From assembly GCA_900542965.1 (NCBI GenBank), contig UQPY01000001.1, positions 1-64,000 on the forward strand: a stretch of 64,000 nt of DNA. Direction: 5' to 3'. Shown here piece after piece: positions 45,402 to 54,313 of this stretch. The notes below the pieces were generated by a model that saw nothing but the letters and a program-made list of their open reading frames with translations, was not told where the DNA came from and made no database searches. The first letter of the stretch is position 1; every line of letters begins with the position of its first letter. The DNA is from an uncultured Collinsella sp. (GTDB lineage Bacteria; Actinomycetota; Coriobacteriia; Coriobacteriales; Coriobacteriaceae). The position numbers and the translations under genes are program-made.

Positions 45402-46735
45402 GACCGGTCGCCTCCAAACAAGTCGGAGCGCGTGGCCAAGTAGGCATCAAGGGCCTCGAGGGCGCGATCCGCATAAGCCTGATAGCGGTCGCGTTTGCTG
45501 CGGCGCTTACCATCCTCGAGTGGCGGCACCAGGCCAAAGTTGACATGCATAGGCTGATAGCCCACGGTGGCAGGATCGGTCGCATAGCCCACGAGCGCAC
45601 CCAGGGCGCCCACACGCGGCAACTCGACGCCCGCGGCACCGATAGCCTCGGCATAGGTGTTGAGCGCCGCGAGCAGACCTGTCGCCACGGCTTCCATGTA
45701 CCCCTCGGTGCCGGTGATCTGACCGGCCAGACGCACGCCGGTACCGGGCACGGCAAAGGTGCTATCGAGCACGTGAGGGGCGTCGACAAAGGTATTGCGG
45801 TGCATGACACCGTAGCGGAAGAACTCAGCGTTCTCCAGGCCCGGCACCATATGGAAGACGCGCTTCTGCTCGCCAAAGGTCAAGTTGGTCTGGAAGCCCA
45901 CCAGGTTATAGGCGGTCTTCTCCTTGTTCTCGGCACGCAGCTGAATCGCCGCCCAGGGGCGACGTCCGGTACGCGGGTCGGTGAGGCCGACGGGCTTCAT
46001 GGCGCCAAAGCGAATGGCGTCCTTGCCGGTGCGCGCAACTTCCTCGGCAGGCTGGCAGGCTTGGAACAGATCGCCGCCCTCAAAGTCTTTGAGCACCACG
46101 CGGTCGGCCGTGGTAAGCGCCTCGATAAAGGCCTCGTACTCCTCCTTGTTGAGCGGAGCGTTGAGATAGTCGCCGCTCCCCTGCTCCTCGTAGCGCGACT
46201 GCGAGAACAGCACGTCCACATCGAGCGTGGAGGCATCGACGATCGGCGCCGCCGCATCAAAGAATGCCAGGGCATCGCCACCGACGAGCTTCATAACCTC
46301 TTCGCTCAGCGCCGGTGAACACAGCGGACCCGCGGCAATGACCACGTGACCCTCGGGAATCTGCGTGACCTCGCCGTGCACGACCTCGATATTGGGACGA
46401 GCGGCAACCTCGGCCTCGACAAGCTCGGAAAACTTGACGCGGTCGACCGCCAAGGCGCCACCGGCGGGAACAGCCGCGCGATGGGCGCAATCGAGCAGGA
46501 CTGAACCCATGCGCTCAAGCTCGGCCTTCAGCAAACCAGCCGCGGAATCCGGACGGGTCGACTTAAACGAATTGGAGCAGACGAGCTCTGCCAGGTGATC
46601 GGTATGGTGGGCCGGGGAGCTCACCTGGGGGCGCATCTCGCACAGCTTTACGGCAAACCCGCGATCTGCCAGCTGGATCGCGCACTCCGAACCCGCCAGA
46701 CCGCCACCGATAACCGTCACCTGATCGAACTGCAT
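45398..46735 (-). CDS. trmFO: Folate-dependent tRNA (uracil-5)-methyltransferase TrmFO
   Basis: A 445-aa flavoprotein making m5U54 in tRNA with methylenetetrahydrofolate. FAD motif VIGGGLAGSECA at residues 9-20, then CEMRPQVSSPAHHTD and CSNSFKS with the family cysteine. C-terminal GQITGTEGYMEAVATGLLA is typical. It follows dprA by 14 bases; the dprA-trmFO-xer arrangement is known from Firmicutes. Confidence 0.95.
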   Translation of the reverse strand: MQFDQVTVIGGGLAGSECAIQLADRGFAVKLCEMRPQVSSPAHHTDHLAELVCSNSFKSTRPDSAAGLLKAELERMGSVLLDCAHRAAVPAGGALAVDRVKFSELVEAEVAARPNIEVVHGEVTQIPEGHVVIAAGPLCSPALSEEVMKLVGGDALAFFDAAAPIVDASTLDVDVLFSQSRYEEQGSGDYLNAPLNKEEYEAFIEALTTADRVVLKDFEGGDLFQACQPAEEVARTGKDAIRFGAMKPVGLTDPRTGRRPWAAIQLRAENKEKTAYNLVGFQTNLTFGEQKRVFHMVPGLENAEFFRYGVMHRNTFVDAPHVLDSTFAVPGTGVRLAGQITGTEGYMEAVATGLLAALNTYAEAIGAAGVELPRVGALGALVGYATDPATVGYQPMHVNFGLVPPLEDGKRRSKRDRYQAYADRALEALDAYLATRSDLFGGDRS

Positions 46736-46749
46736 CTGTAAACACCTTT

Positions 46750-47685
46750 CTAATTGACACGTTTTCCATTGTGACCGAAGGGTGTCTGGGCGTGAAGGGC
46801 AAACTTGGAGGGCGCATACCTTCCATCCATCATGCGCTCGATAAGGCCCTCGAGTTCAAGCGAACCCAAGAGTTTGAGTACGCCGACAGCATCGAGCGAG
46901 ACGAGCGCCGCGATGTCGTCGACCTTGAGCGGAGAGGCGATGAGCGCATGCATCACGGTCTGCTGCGTTGGATCCAGGTCGGCAATGCCGGGAGCATCGG
47001 GGCGCGAGTAGCGCAGGGTTCCGTAGATGCGTGAGATAGCCATCTCGATAGATTCCTCGTCGACGATGCAGCAGGCACCGTTCGCAATGAGGTAATTCGT
47101 GCCACGCGACTCGGGCGATAGGATCGACCCCGGCACGGCAAGAAGTTCGCGCCCCAAATCCATAGCAGCCTCGGCTGTAGAAAACGTCCCAGAAGGCATA
47201 CCCGCCTCGGATACAAAGAGGGCTTGCGACAGGGCCGCGATCACGCGATTGCGGCGCGGAAAGGCAAACTTGCGCGGACCCATGCCCCACGGAGAGATCG
47301 ACACGACCGCGCCACCCGTATCGAGCGTGCGCGTAATAAGCCCCGCGCTCGAACGCGGGTAGACCACGTCGGCGCCCGTCCCCAGCACCACGACGTGTTT
47401 GCCGCCGGCGTTGACCGCAGCCCAACCCGAGGCCTGGTCACAACCGACCGCGCCGCCCGAAACAACCGTCACTCCCGCCTCGACTGCCACCTTCGCCGCA
47501 AGCTCTGCCACGGCAAGACCATACGGCGAGGCCTTGCGCGCGCCGATGACGGAGAGCGCGGGCGTCGAAAGCACCTCGGGGTTGCCGCGCACATAGAGCG
47601 TCTGGGGTACATCAGATAGCTCCAAAACGCTCTCGGGATACAACGCATCACCTGGATGCAGCTCGAAGGTCCCCTCAGCTATCAT
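46750..47685 (-). CDS. dprA: DNA processing protein DprA
   Basis: A 311-aa protein that binds incoming single-stranded DNA and loads RecA in transformation. The Rossmann-like core shows VIGARKASPYG, VVSGGAVGCDQASGWAA, LGTGADVVYP and FPRRNRVIAALSQ. A C-terminal winged helix (PTQQTVMHALIASP, VDDIAALVSLDAVGVLKLL) is present; the N-terminal SAM domain of some homologues is absent. It overlaps the comM stop as ATGA with GGAGG upstream, so it is co-translated with comM. Confidence 0.94.
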   Translation of the reverse strand: MIAEGTFELHPGDALYPESVLELSDVPQTLYVRGNPEVLSTPALSVIGARKASPYGLAVAELAAKVAVEAGVTVVSGGAVGCDQASGWAAVNAGGKHVVVLGTGADVVYPRSSAGLITRTLDTGGAVVSISPWGMGPRKFAFPRRNRVIAALSQALFVSEAGMPSGTFSTAEAAMDLGRELLAVPGSILSPESRGTNYLIANGACCIVDEESIEMAISRIYGTLRYSRPDAPGIADLDPTQQTVMHALIASPLKVDDIAALVSLDAVGVLKLLGSLELEGLIERMMDGRYAPSKFALHAQTPFGHNGKRVN

Positions 47686-49205
47686 TGGTCCCTCCTTCCC
47701 TGGTACATCGCCGCCTCGAGCACGTGGTCCTGCGTCACTTGCTCGCTCTCGGCGACGTCAGCGATTGTACGCGCGATACGCACCAGGCGTACGATGCCGC
47801 GGCCCGTGAGATGCGTGCGTTTGGACAGGCCGAGTACACACTTCTCCGCCGCATCATCGAGCTCAAAGGTCGAAACGACGCCGTCAATGGACCGTGTCTC
47901 GTCATCCTCGGCCTCGGCATCCGCATCGTCCATACGGGACTCGCGCCAGGCGCGAAAGGCGCGACCGCGTACAACATAGTCACGTAACTCGGCCGACGAC
48001 ATACCCTCCGCGCCCTCGATAATCACTTGAGGGTCGGGACGGGTCACATCGATCATCATGTCGATACGGTCGGCCAAGGGACCGCGCAGTTTAGACCGAT
48101 AGCGCTCGACCATCGCCGCCGAGCAGCGACACGGTACCTCGCGATCGCCCAAAAAGCCGCAGGGGCAGGGATTGCTCGCAGCCAGCAGCTGAAAGCGCGA
48201 CGGGAAGGTAAAAGCCCCGTCGACGCGTACGATCCTCACGTAGCCGCGCTCGATGGGCTGACGCAGCGTCTGCAGCACGCCAGTGGGAAACTCGGCAAGC
48301 TCGTCCAAAAAGAGCACGCCGCCATGAGCAAGGCTGATCTCACCCGGGTGCACCGGGCGCCCGCCGCCGATAAGGCCTGCGGTCGAAATACTGTGGTGGG
48401 GACTGCGGAAGGGGCGATGCCCCGCCAACAAGCCATCAATGTTCTCACCCAAAACCGAATGGATGCACAGTGCCTCCTGCTGATCCTCAACGGAAAGCTC
48501 GGGCAGGATGCCGGTCATACGGCGAGCGAGCATCGTCTTGCCCGATCCCGGAGACCCGATCATGAGCAAGCCGAGTTCTCCTGCCGCCGCAAGCGCCATG
48601 CCGCGTTTAGCGACTTCCTGCCCCAGCACGTCGGCATAGTCGAGCTCAGGCTCAAAGGTCGCCTCGACGCTCTCGGAATCCAGATAGTGCCGAGCCGCCT
48701 CGCCCATGCCATGGGCAAGCTGAGACAGATGATCGATAAAGCCGCAATCCACGCCCGCGAGTGGCACATGCTGGTCGGACCTGCCGGCGATAAAAGACAG
48801 CCCCATGTCGCGAGCCAATAGCTGAAACGCCACCTCGCCCTTGACAGGAAGCACCGTACCGTCCAAGCCGAGCTCGCCGGCGATAAGGCAGCAATCGAGG
48901 TTGTCACGGGGAATCTGTCCATCGGCCGCTAGAACCGCGATGGCGATGGGCAGATCAAAGCCGCTACCGGTCTTGCGAATATCGCCGGGCGCCAGGTTGA
49001 CCGTAATGCCCGAGCGTGGGATCTCGAACCCGGCGGAGCGCATCGCGCAGCGAATACGACCGCGTGACTCCATCACCTCCATACTCGGAATACCGAGCAT
49101 CTGAATGCCCGGAACGCCACCGGCAAGCGAGACCTCGACCGTGACGGGAATCGCCTCGACGCCGCGGATGCAGGCCGCGTGAACGGCAAACGTCTCGAAC
49201 GCCAT
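47682..49205 (-). CDS. comM: ComM/YifB family Mg-chelatase-like AAA+ ATPase
   Basis: A 507-aa hexameric helicase that promotes branch migration in natural transformation. The N-terminal domain starts AFETFAVHAACIRGVEAIPV and has LPIAIAVLAADGQI. Walker A is GSPGSGKTMLARRM and Walker B VLFLDELAEF; a zinc-like set NPCPCGFLGD...CRCS follows. The C-terminal Mg-chelatase domain ends LTGRGIVRLVRIARTIAD. It begins on the yraN stop (TGATG) and leads into dprA. Confidence 0.94.
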   Translation of the reverse strand: MAFETFAVHAACIRGVEAIPVTVEVSLAGGVPGIQMLGIPSMEVMESRGRIRCAMRSAGFEIPRSGITVNLAPGDIRKTGSGFDLPIAIAVLAADGQIPRDNLDCCLIAGELGLDGTVLPVKGEVAFQLLARDMGLSFIAGRSDQHVPLAGVDCGFIDHLSQLAHGMGEAARHYLDSESVEATFEPELDYADVLGQEVAKRGMALAAAGELGLLMIGSPGSGKTMLARRMTGILPELSVEDQQEALCIHSVLGENIDGLLAGHRPFRSPHHSISTAGLIGGGRPVHPGEISLAHGGVLFLDELAEFPTGVLQTLRQPIERGYVRIVRVDGAFTFPSRFQLLAASNPCPCGFLGDREVPCRCSAAMVERYRSKLRGPLADRIDMMIDVTRPDPQVIIEGAEGMSSAELRDYVVRGRAFRAWRESRMDDADAEAEDDETRSIDGVVSTFELDDAAEKCVLGLSKRTHLTGRGIVRLVRIARTIADVAESEQVTQDHVLEAAMYQGRRDQ

Positions 49206-49690
49206 CACGACACCTGCCAATCGAACGCGTTGTACTGATGCTCGATCTCGGCGATATGCCCGCCGCGGATGGTGACACCCACGGCATCGAAGCGAATCGC
49301 CTTGAGCGGATAATGCTCCATGAGATAGCAACTTGCGATGCGGCGGTAGCGGCGTTGCTTTTGGGCGTCCACGGCCTCCTCCGGAAAGACCCTCGTGCTG
49401 CAATCCAGTGCAACGCGTCTGGTCTTGACCTCGGCCATTACCACGACATCGTCGAGCTCATCGAGCAGCACCAGGTCGGCCTCGCCCTCGGTGCAACGAT
49501 AGCCCTGCTCCAGCAAGGTGTAGCCGCGCTCGTTAAAGTAGTCGATGGTGATCAGCTCGCCAAGCATGCCCAGCTCGCGGGGACTGAGTCCCTTGATAAA
49601 CTCGGGCGTCATCGCCCCGCAGTCGAGCTCGCCGTTTTCCCAACGCTCCTTGAGCTGCTGCGTCTTACTCTTTTTGCTTGCGGCACTCAT
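49205..49690 (-). CDS. yraN: YraN family (UPF0102) nuclease-fold protein
   Basis: A 161-aa protein with a restriction-endonuclease-like fold. GELITIDYFNERGY, the acidic GEADLVLLDE and AEVKTRR give the D-x(n)-ExK catalytic pattern at about residues 62-85. The first ~35 residues are an extension beyond the usual ~120-aa family. Start ATG 49690 follows GGAAAGGAG. It is the first gene of yraN-comM-dprA-trmFO-xerC. Activity of the family is not established; the context suggests DNA processing. Confidence 0.88.
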   Translation of the reverse strand: MSAASKKSKTQQLKERWENGELDCGAMTPEFIKGLSPRELGMLGELITIDYFNERGYTLLEQGYRCTEGEADLVLLDELDDVVVMAEVKTRRVALDCSTRVFPEEAVDAQKQRRYRRIASCYLMEHYPLKAIRFDAVGVTIRGGHIAEIEHQYNAFDWQVS

Positions 49691-49761
49691 GGGGTCTCCT
49701 TTCCCGCACGCTGCATTGCCCCGATGATGAGGGCACCTTTCATGCGGGTAAGTACAGGAAG

Positions 49762-49781
49762 CAAACCAAAAGCTGACCAAA
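49762..49781 (-). promoter_or_regulatory. Candidate competence box upstream of yraN-comM-dprA
   Basis: The same 20 bases as at 21214-21233 upstream of comEA, on the same strand relative to the gene, 72 bp before the yraN start. Flanking bases differ on both sides, so the identity is confined to the element. Two TTTGGT units 11 bp apart suggest binding of a protein dimer to one helix face. Confidence 0.6.
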
Positions 49782-49879
49782 TGCCGTCAAAAAAAGGACC
49801 GTACGCAGCAATGGTGCTGTATACGGCCCGCTACCAGCAGGTTTATAAAACGTCAGAGGTCCCTGTCTCCACAATTAGC

Positions 49880-50668
49880 CTAGAAAAGGCGCTCAGTCTG
49901 CAGAAAGTTTCCGCAAAAGCTCACGCGGTGCAGTGGACAAAGTCCATGTTTGCGAATGGCCTCGATATGCTCGGGGCTTGCATAGCCCTTCGACTCGGCC
50001 AGATGGTACTCGGGATACTCGGCGTCGTACTCGACCATCATCTCGTCACGCGTGACCTTAGCCATGATGGACGCCGCGGCGATGCAGGCGATCTTGGCAT
50101 CGCCCTTCACCACATCGCGCTCGTTAGGAACAGCGCCCAAGGGGTTGCCATCCATAAGCACGCAATCGGGCTCGAGCCCCGTATCGGCCACAGCGCCCGC
50201 AACGGCGGTACGGATAGCACGGGCCATGCCCATCTCATCGATATCCTTAGGCGCGATATGGCAAAAACCGATCGCCGTCGCCACCTCGGCAATCTTCACT
50301 GAGAGCAACTCGCGGCGCGCCGGCGTGAGCTTTTTGGAATCGTTGATGCCCCAGACGCGCGGCTCCATAGGAAGGCAGACAGCGCATACCGTCAAAGGAC
50401 CGGCCACCGATCCGCGACCCACCTCGTCGACACCAACGACCACCCCATCGCCGCCAAGCTCATGCATAAGCTCGTACATGTCATTGACGCGTTCGCGCTC
50501 GGCAAGCTCTTTGGCATGGCGTTTGAGAGCGCGTTCGCAAGCCTTGATCACCTGCTGGCGCGGGTCCTCGCGATAATGCTCCACGAGGGCGGGAATCTCC
50601 TCAAACGTTGCGCTCGCCAACTCACCGGCAACCTGCGATGCCGAAACCGAGCTCGTCATGTTGGCCAT
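49880..50668 (-). CDS. rnhB: Ribonuclease HII
   Basis: A 262-aa enzyme removing ribonucleotides and RNA primers from DNA. GVDEVGRGSVAGPLTVCAVC holds the catalytic Asp-Glu, with a further Asp in CVLMDGNPLG and VVKGDAKIACIAAASIMAKV. The first ~70 residues are a helical N-terminal domain as in Gram-positive RNase HII. ATG 50668 follows AAGGAGG. It is separated from yraN by 190 bases. Confidence 0.94.
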   Translation of the reverse strand: MANMTSSVSASQVAGELASATFEEIPALVEHYREDPRQQVIKACERALKRHAKELAERERVNDMYELMHELGGDGVVVGVDEVGRGSVAGPLTVCAVCLPMEPRVWGINDSKKLTPARRELLSVKIAEVATAIGFCHIAPKDIDEMGMARAIRTAVAGAVADTGLEPDCVLMDGNPLGAVPNERDVVKGDAKIACIAAASIMAKVTRDEMMVEYDAEYPEYHLAESKGYASPEHIEAIRKHGLCPLHRVSFCGNFLQTERLF

Positions 50669-50694
50669 ACCAGGCCCTCCTTGCATGCAAATCA

Positions 50695-50727
50695 GATAAA
50701 AAGAAGGGCCACCCGAAGGTGACCCTT
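50695..50727 (-). terminator. Terminator of rplS
   Basis: AAGGGTCACC (50727-50718, minus), tetraloop TTCG, GGTGGCCCTT (50713-50704) with one G-U, then CTTTTTATC. It also lies just before the rnhB start. Confidence 0.88.
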
Positions 50728-50761
50728 GTGTCCAAACGAGTGGACAGACGCTGCGATCTTC

Positions 50762-51103
50762 TTAGCGCTTCTCGGGGATGCGAGCAGCCTTGCCCACCTT
50801 GTCGCGGAGGTAGTACAGCTTGGCACGACGGACGCGACCATGACGGACGACCTCGAGCTTGGCGATCTTGGGGCTGTGAAGCGGGAAGGTACGCTCAACA
50901 CCGACACCGAAGGACATCTTGCGGACGGTGAAGGTCTCGCGGGCACCGGCGCCGGCCATGCGGATGACGTCGCCCTGGAAGACCTGGATGCGCTCGCGGT
51001 CGCCTTCCTTAATGCGGTAGTGAACCTTGACGTTGTCGGCGACGCGAACCTGAGGAATGTCCTCGCGGATCTGCTGACGCTCGATTGCGCGGATGTAATC
51101 CAT
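50762..51103 (-). CDS. rplS: 50S ribosomal protein L19
   Basis: A 113-aa protein at the subunit interface. [49 protein letters not shown] and [10 protein letters not shown] are family landmarks. ATG 51103 follows AAGGA by seven bases. Here it is apart from rpsP-rimM-trmD, with its own promoter and terminator. Confidence 0.97.
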   Translation of the reverse strand: MDYIRAIERQQIREDIPQVRVADNVKVHYRIKEGDRERIQVFQGDVIRMAGAGARETFTVRKMSFGVGVERTFPLHSPKIAKLEVVRHGRVRRAKLYYLRDKVGKAARIPEKR

Positions 51104-51172
51104 GTGCAATTCCTTACTCTTCTAGAGGTGCCGTACCACCTTGGCCGGCACGTAGTTGAACAAACGTATTCG

Positions 51173-51200
51173 AGTATACACGCGCGGGTTTCTGCTGCAA
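51173..51200 (-). promoter_or_regulatory. rplS promoter
   Basis: Minus-strand TTGCAG (51200-51195), 16-bp spacer, TATACT (51178-51173). The leader to the L19 start is about 62 bases. Confidence 0.65.
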
Positions 51201-51246
51201 GAACATTTTTTTACGCAGACAAAAAGACAAAACCCGCACATGATAA

Positions 51247-51274
51247 CCGCCCGTCTCACGAATGAGACGGGCGG
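51247..51274. terminator. Hairpin after ppdK
   Basis: CCGCCCGTCTC (51247-51257) and GAGACGGGCGG (51264-51274) are perfect complements with a 6-nt loop. No T-run follows directly on either strand; given its place after ppdK it is probably a weak or Rho-assisted terminator. Confidence 0.5.
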
Positions 51275-51312
51275 CATGAAGGGGGCTACGTTAGGCGCCT
51301 AAACCCAGAACA

Positions 51313-54063
51313 TTAGGCGGAACGCTTGGCCTCGAGCTTGGCCTGAGCGGCAGCCAGGCGTGCGAGGGGCACGCGATAGGGCGAGCAGGACACGTAGTCC
51401 ACGTCGGCCACGTTAAACAGGCCCTTGATGGACTTGGGGTCGCCGCCGTGCTCGCCGCACACGCCAAAGTGCATGTCGGGGTTGGTGGCGCGACCCTTCT
51501 CCACGGCCATACGCACGAGCTCGAGCACCGCCACGTCGATGGTCTCGAAGGGGTTGTCCTTCAAGATCTTCTTGTGCATGTACAGCGGGATGAACTTGGC
51601 CTCGGCATCATCGCGGGAGAAGCCGAAGGTGGTCTGGGTGAGGTCGTTGGTGCCAAAGCAGAAGAAGTCTGCGTGATGGGCGATCTCGTCAGCGACCATG
51701 CAGGCGCGCGGCAGCTCGAGCATCGTGCCCACGGGAATATTGAGCTCGACGCCCTCTTCGTCGGAAACCTCGGCGATCACGCGCTCGATGACCTCGCGGG
51801 TCTGGACATGCTCGGCCGTGATGGAAACGAGCGGAACCATGATCTCGGGGCGCGGATCGACGCCTTCCTTGATAAGACGGGCAGCAGCCGTGGCGACGGC
51901 GCGAACCTGCATGAGCGGCAGATCGCTAAAGACAACGGACAGGCGCACGCCGCGTAGGCCGAGCATGGGGTTCGACTCGACCATGCCGTCGATACGACGC
52001 AGGCGGGCGCGCAGGACGGCAAGTTCTTCCTCGCTGGCGCCAGCGGCTTCCTTCTTGGTGATGGCGACCTCGAGCTCGCGAGGATTATCCAGGAACTCAT
52101 GAAGCGGCGGATCGAGCAGGCGGACGACCACATCGCGACCGGACATGGTCTTGAACATCGCCAGGAAGTCCTCGGTCTGAACCTTGAGCAGGTCGGCCAG
52201 GGCCTGCTGCTTCACGGCCTCATCGTCAGACAGGATAAAGCTCTGGATGATGTTCTTGCGGTCGCCCAGGAACATGTGCTCGGTGCGGCACAGGCCAATG
52301 GCCTCGGCGCCAAACTCGAGCGCGAGCGCGGCATCCTCGGGGCTGTCGGCGTTGACGCGCACATGGTTGGCATGGCCACAGGTATCGTCCAGGCGAATCT
52401 CGTCGGCCCAGGACAGGATGGTGTCCAGGTCGCCGGTAAGCTCGGCGGAGACCAGGTCGACGGCGCCGTCGACGACGACGCCTTGGGTGCCGTCGATGGA
52501 GATGACATCGCCCTCGCGCAGCACGCGGTCGCTGCCCTCGATGCGCACGACCTTCTCGGCCGCGTCGATATGGAAGCGCTCAACGCCGCAGACGCAGGGC
52601 GTACCCATGCCGCGGGCGATAACGGCGGCATGGCTCGTCTTGCCACCGTGGCTGGTCAGGATGCCCTCGGCGGCGACCATGCCCTTCAGGTCGTCGGGGT
52701 TGGTCTCCCAACGAACCAGAATGACCTTGTGGCCCTCGTTGGTGCGCGCGACGGCGTCGTCGCTCGAGAACACGACCTCGCCCACAGCGGCACCGGGGCT
52801 GGCGTTCAGACCGCTGGCCAGCGCCTCGTACTTCTTAGAGGCGTCAAACTGCGGGTGCAGGAGTTGGTCGAGCTGCGCGGGATCGATGCGGCTCACGGCC
52901 TCCTCGCGGGTGATCAGGCCCTCCTCGACCATTTCGATAGCGATGCGCAGGGCGGCGGTGGCGGTGCGCTTGCCCACGCGGGTCTGGAGCATCCAGAGCT
53001 TGCCCTGCTCGATGGTGAACTCGATATCGCACATATCGCGATAATGATCCTCGAGCGTCAGGAACACGCGCTCGAGCTCCTCACCTGCGGACTCGAGGCC
53101 CGGGGTGGTCTTGAGGTCGGCAATGGGCTCGGTGTTGCGGATGCCGGCGACGACGTCCTCGCCCTGGGCGTTAACCAGAAAATCGCCGTAGAACTCCTTG
53201 GTGCCGTCGGCCGGGTTGCGCGTAAAGGCGACGCCGGTCGCAGAGGTCTCGCCCTTGTTGCCAAAGGCCATGGCCTGCACGTTGACGGCGGTGCCGAGGT
53301 CGTCGGAAATGCCATGCTGCTTGCGGTAGATGCAGGCACGCTCGTTCATCCAGCTGCCAAAGACGGCCTGGATTGCAAGGCGTAGCTGAAGCTCCGGGTC
53401 GTGCGGGAAAACGGGCTTGCCATCGGCGACCTCGAGCTCGGGATACAGGGAGGCATCGACGTTCTCGGAGAAGATGCCCTTAAAGGTCTCGACGAGTTCC
53501 TGCAGATCCTCGGCCGAAAGCTCGGAATCGACGCGAACGCCGGCGACCAGACGGGCCTGGGTCAGGGCGTTCTCGAACAGGTCGGCGTCAACGCCCATGA
53601 CGACATTGGAAAACATCTGGATAAAGCGGCGGTAGCTATCCCAGGCAAAACGCGGGTTCTGCGTCTGCGCGATAAGGCCCTGGACGGAATCGTCATTGAG
53701 GCCCAAGTTGAGGACCGTGTCCATCATACCGGGCATGGAGAACGGAGCGCCCGAACGAACCGACACGAGCAGCGGATCATTATCGTCACCGAGCTTCTTG
53801 CCGCAGCGGGCCTCGAGGTCCGCCTCGGCGGCAACGATCTCATCGAGTGCGCCCTCGGGCCACACGTTGCCGGCACCAGAGTACTCGACGCAAGTCTGGC
53901 AGGTAATGGTAAAGCCACCGGGAACCGGCAGGCCGATACGGCTCATCTCGGCAAGGTTAGCGCCCTTGCCGCCAAGCACGAAGTTCATGGACTTGTCGCC
54001 CTCAGTGACACAGGTGCCCTGGGCGTCGGTTCCAAAACGGTAAACCCTCTTGCAATCGCTCAC
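51313..54063 (-). CDS. ppdK: Pyruvate, phosphate dikinase
   Basis: A 916-aa three-domain enzyme interconverting pyruvate, ATP and Pi with PEP, AMP and PPi. The N-terminal ATP-grasp domain has FVLGGKGANLAEMSRIGLPV; the swivelling phosphohistidine domain has GGKTSHAAVIARGMG, whose His is phosphorylated and whose neighbouring Thr is the regulatory site of PpsR; the C-terminal PEP barrel ends with the catalytic Cys in FGVCGEHGGDP. Its regulator ppsR is next upstream. In anaerobes it can work in glycolysis or gluconeogenesis. Phased repeats lie before its promoter. Confidence 0.97.
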   Translation of the reverse strand: MSDCKRVYRFGTDAQGTCVTEGDKSMNFVLGGKGANLAEMSRIGLPVPGGFTITCQTCVEYSGAGNVWPEGALDEIVAAEADLEARCGKKLGDDNDPLLVSVRSGAPFSMPGMMDTVLNLGLNDDSVQGLIAQTQNPRFAWDSYRRFIQMFSNVVMGVDADLFENALTQARLVAGVRVDSELSAEDLQELVETFKGIFSENVDASLYPELEVADGKPVFPHDPELQLRLAIQAVFGSWMNERACIYRKQHGISDDLGTAVNVQAMAFGNKGETSATGVAFTRNPADGTKEFYGDFLVNAQGEDVVAGIRNTEPIADLKTTPGLESAGEELERVFLTLEDHYRDMCDIEFTIEQGKLWMLQTRVGKRTATAALRIAIEMVEEGLITREEAVSRIDPAQLDQLLHPQFDASKKYEALASGLNASPGAAVGEVVFSSDDAVARTNEGHKVILVRWETNPDDLKGMVAAEGILTSHGGKTSHAAVIARGMGTPCVCGVERFHIDAAEKVVRIEGSDRVLREGDVISIDGTQGVVVDGAVDLVSAELTGDLDTILSWADEIRLDDTCGHANHVRVNADSPEDAALALEFGAEAIGLCRTEHMFLGDRKNIIQSFILSDDEAVKQQALADLLKVQTEDFLAMFKTMSGRDVVVRLLDPPLHEFLDNPRELEVAITKKEAAGASEEELAVLRARLRRIDGMVESNPMLGLRGVRLSVVFSDLPLMQVRAVATAAARLIKEGVDPRPEIMVPLVSITAEHVQTREVIERVIAEVSDEEGVELNIPVGTMLELPRACMVADEIAHHADFFCFGTNDLTQTTFGFSRDDAEAKFIPLYMHKKILKDNPFETIDVAVLELVRMAVEKGRATNPDMHFGVCGEHGGDPKSIKGLFNVADVDYVSCSPYRVPLARLAAAQAKLEAKRSA

Positions 54064-54138
54064 GATACTTCCCCTTCCATGCGCTCTCGCGCACGACCGT
54101 GGTAACGAATCGACCCGCCGGATGCGGGCCGTGAGGGA

Positions 54139-54144
54139 ACTATA
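54139..54144 (-). promoter_or_regulatory. ppdK promoter -10
   Basis: TATAGT on the minus strand, about 75 bases before the ppdK start. The hexamer 17 bp upstream (TCAAGC) is a poor -35, which fits activation from the repeats at 54186-54225. Confidence 0.45.
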
Positions 54145-54185
54145 CGGCGGGTTTTGGGCAGGCTTGAGCAGAGGGTGCGCGGTTT

Positions 54186-54225
54186 GGTAAACGTGCTAAA
54201 ACTGGCGGTAAACGGTAGGTAAAGG
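54186..54225. promoter_or_regulatory. Three phased GGTAAA repeats upstream of ppdK
   Basis: GGTAAACG at 54186 and 54207 and GGTAAAGG at 54218: spacings of 21 and 11 bp, so all three lie on one helix face, about 45-85 bp upstream of the ppdK -10. A GGTTACC follows at 54226. The rest of 54064-54313 shows nothing further. Confidence 0.45.
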
Positions 54226-54313
54226 TGGTTACCTTATGAAGATACCACTGCAATAAAAAAGCAGGTCAAGTGCGATATTTTTGCTAAATCGCTTTATCAA
54301 AATGCTGCTACTA

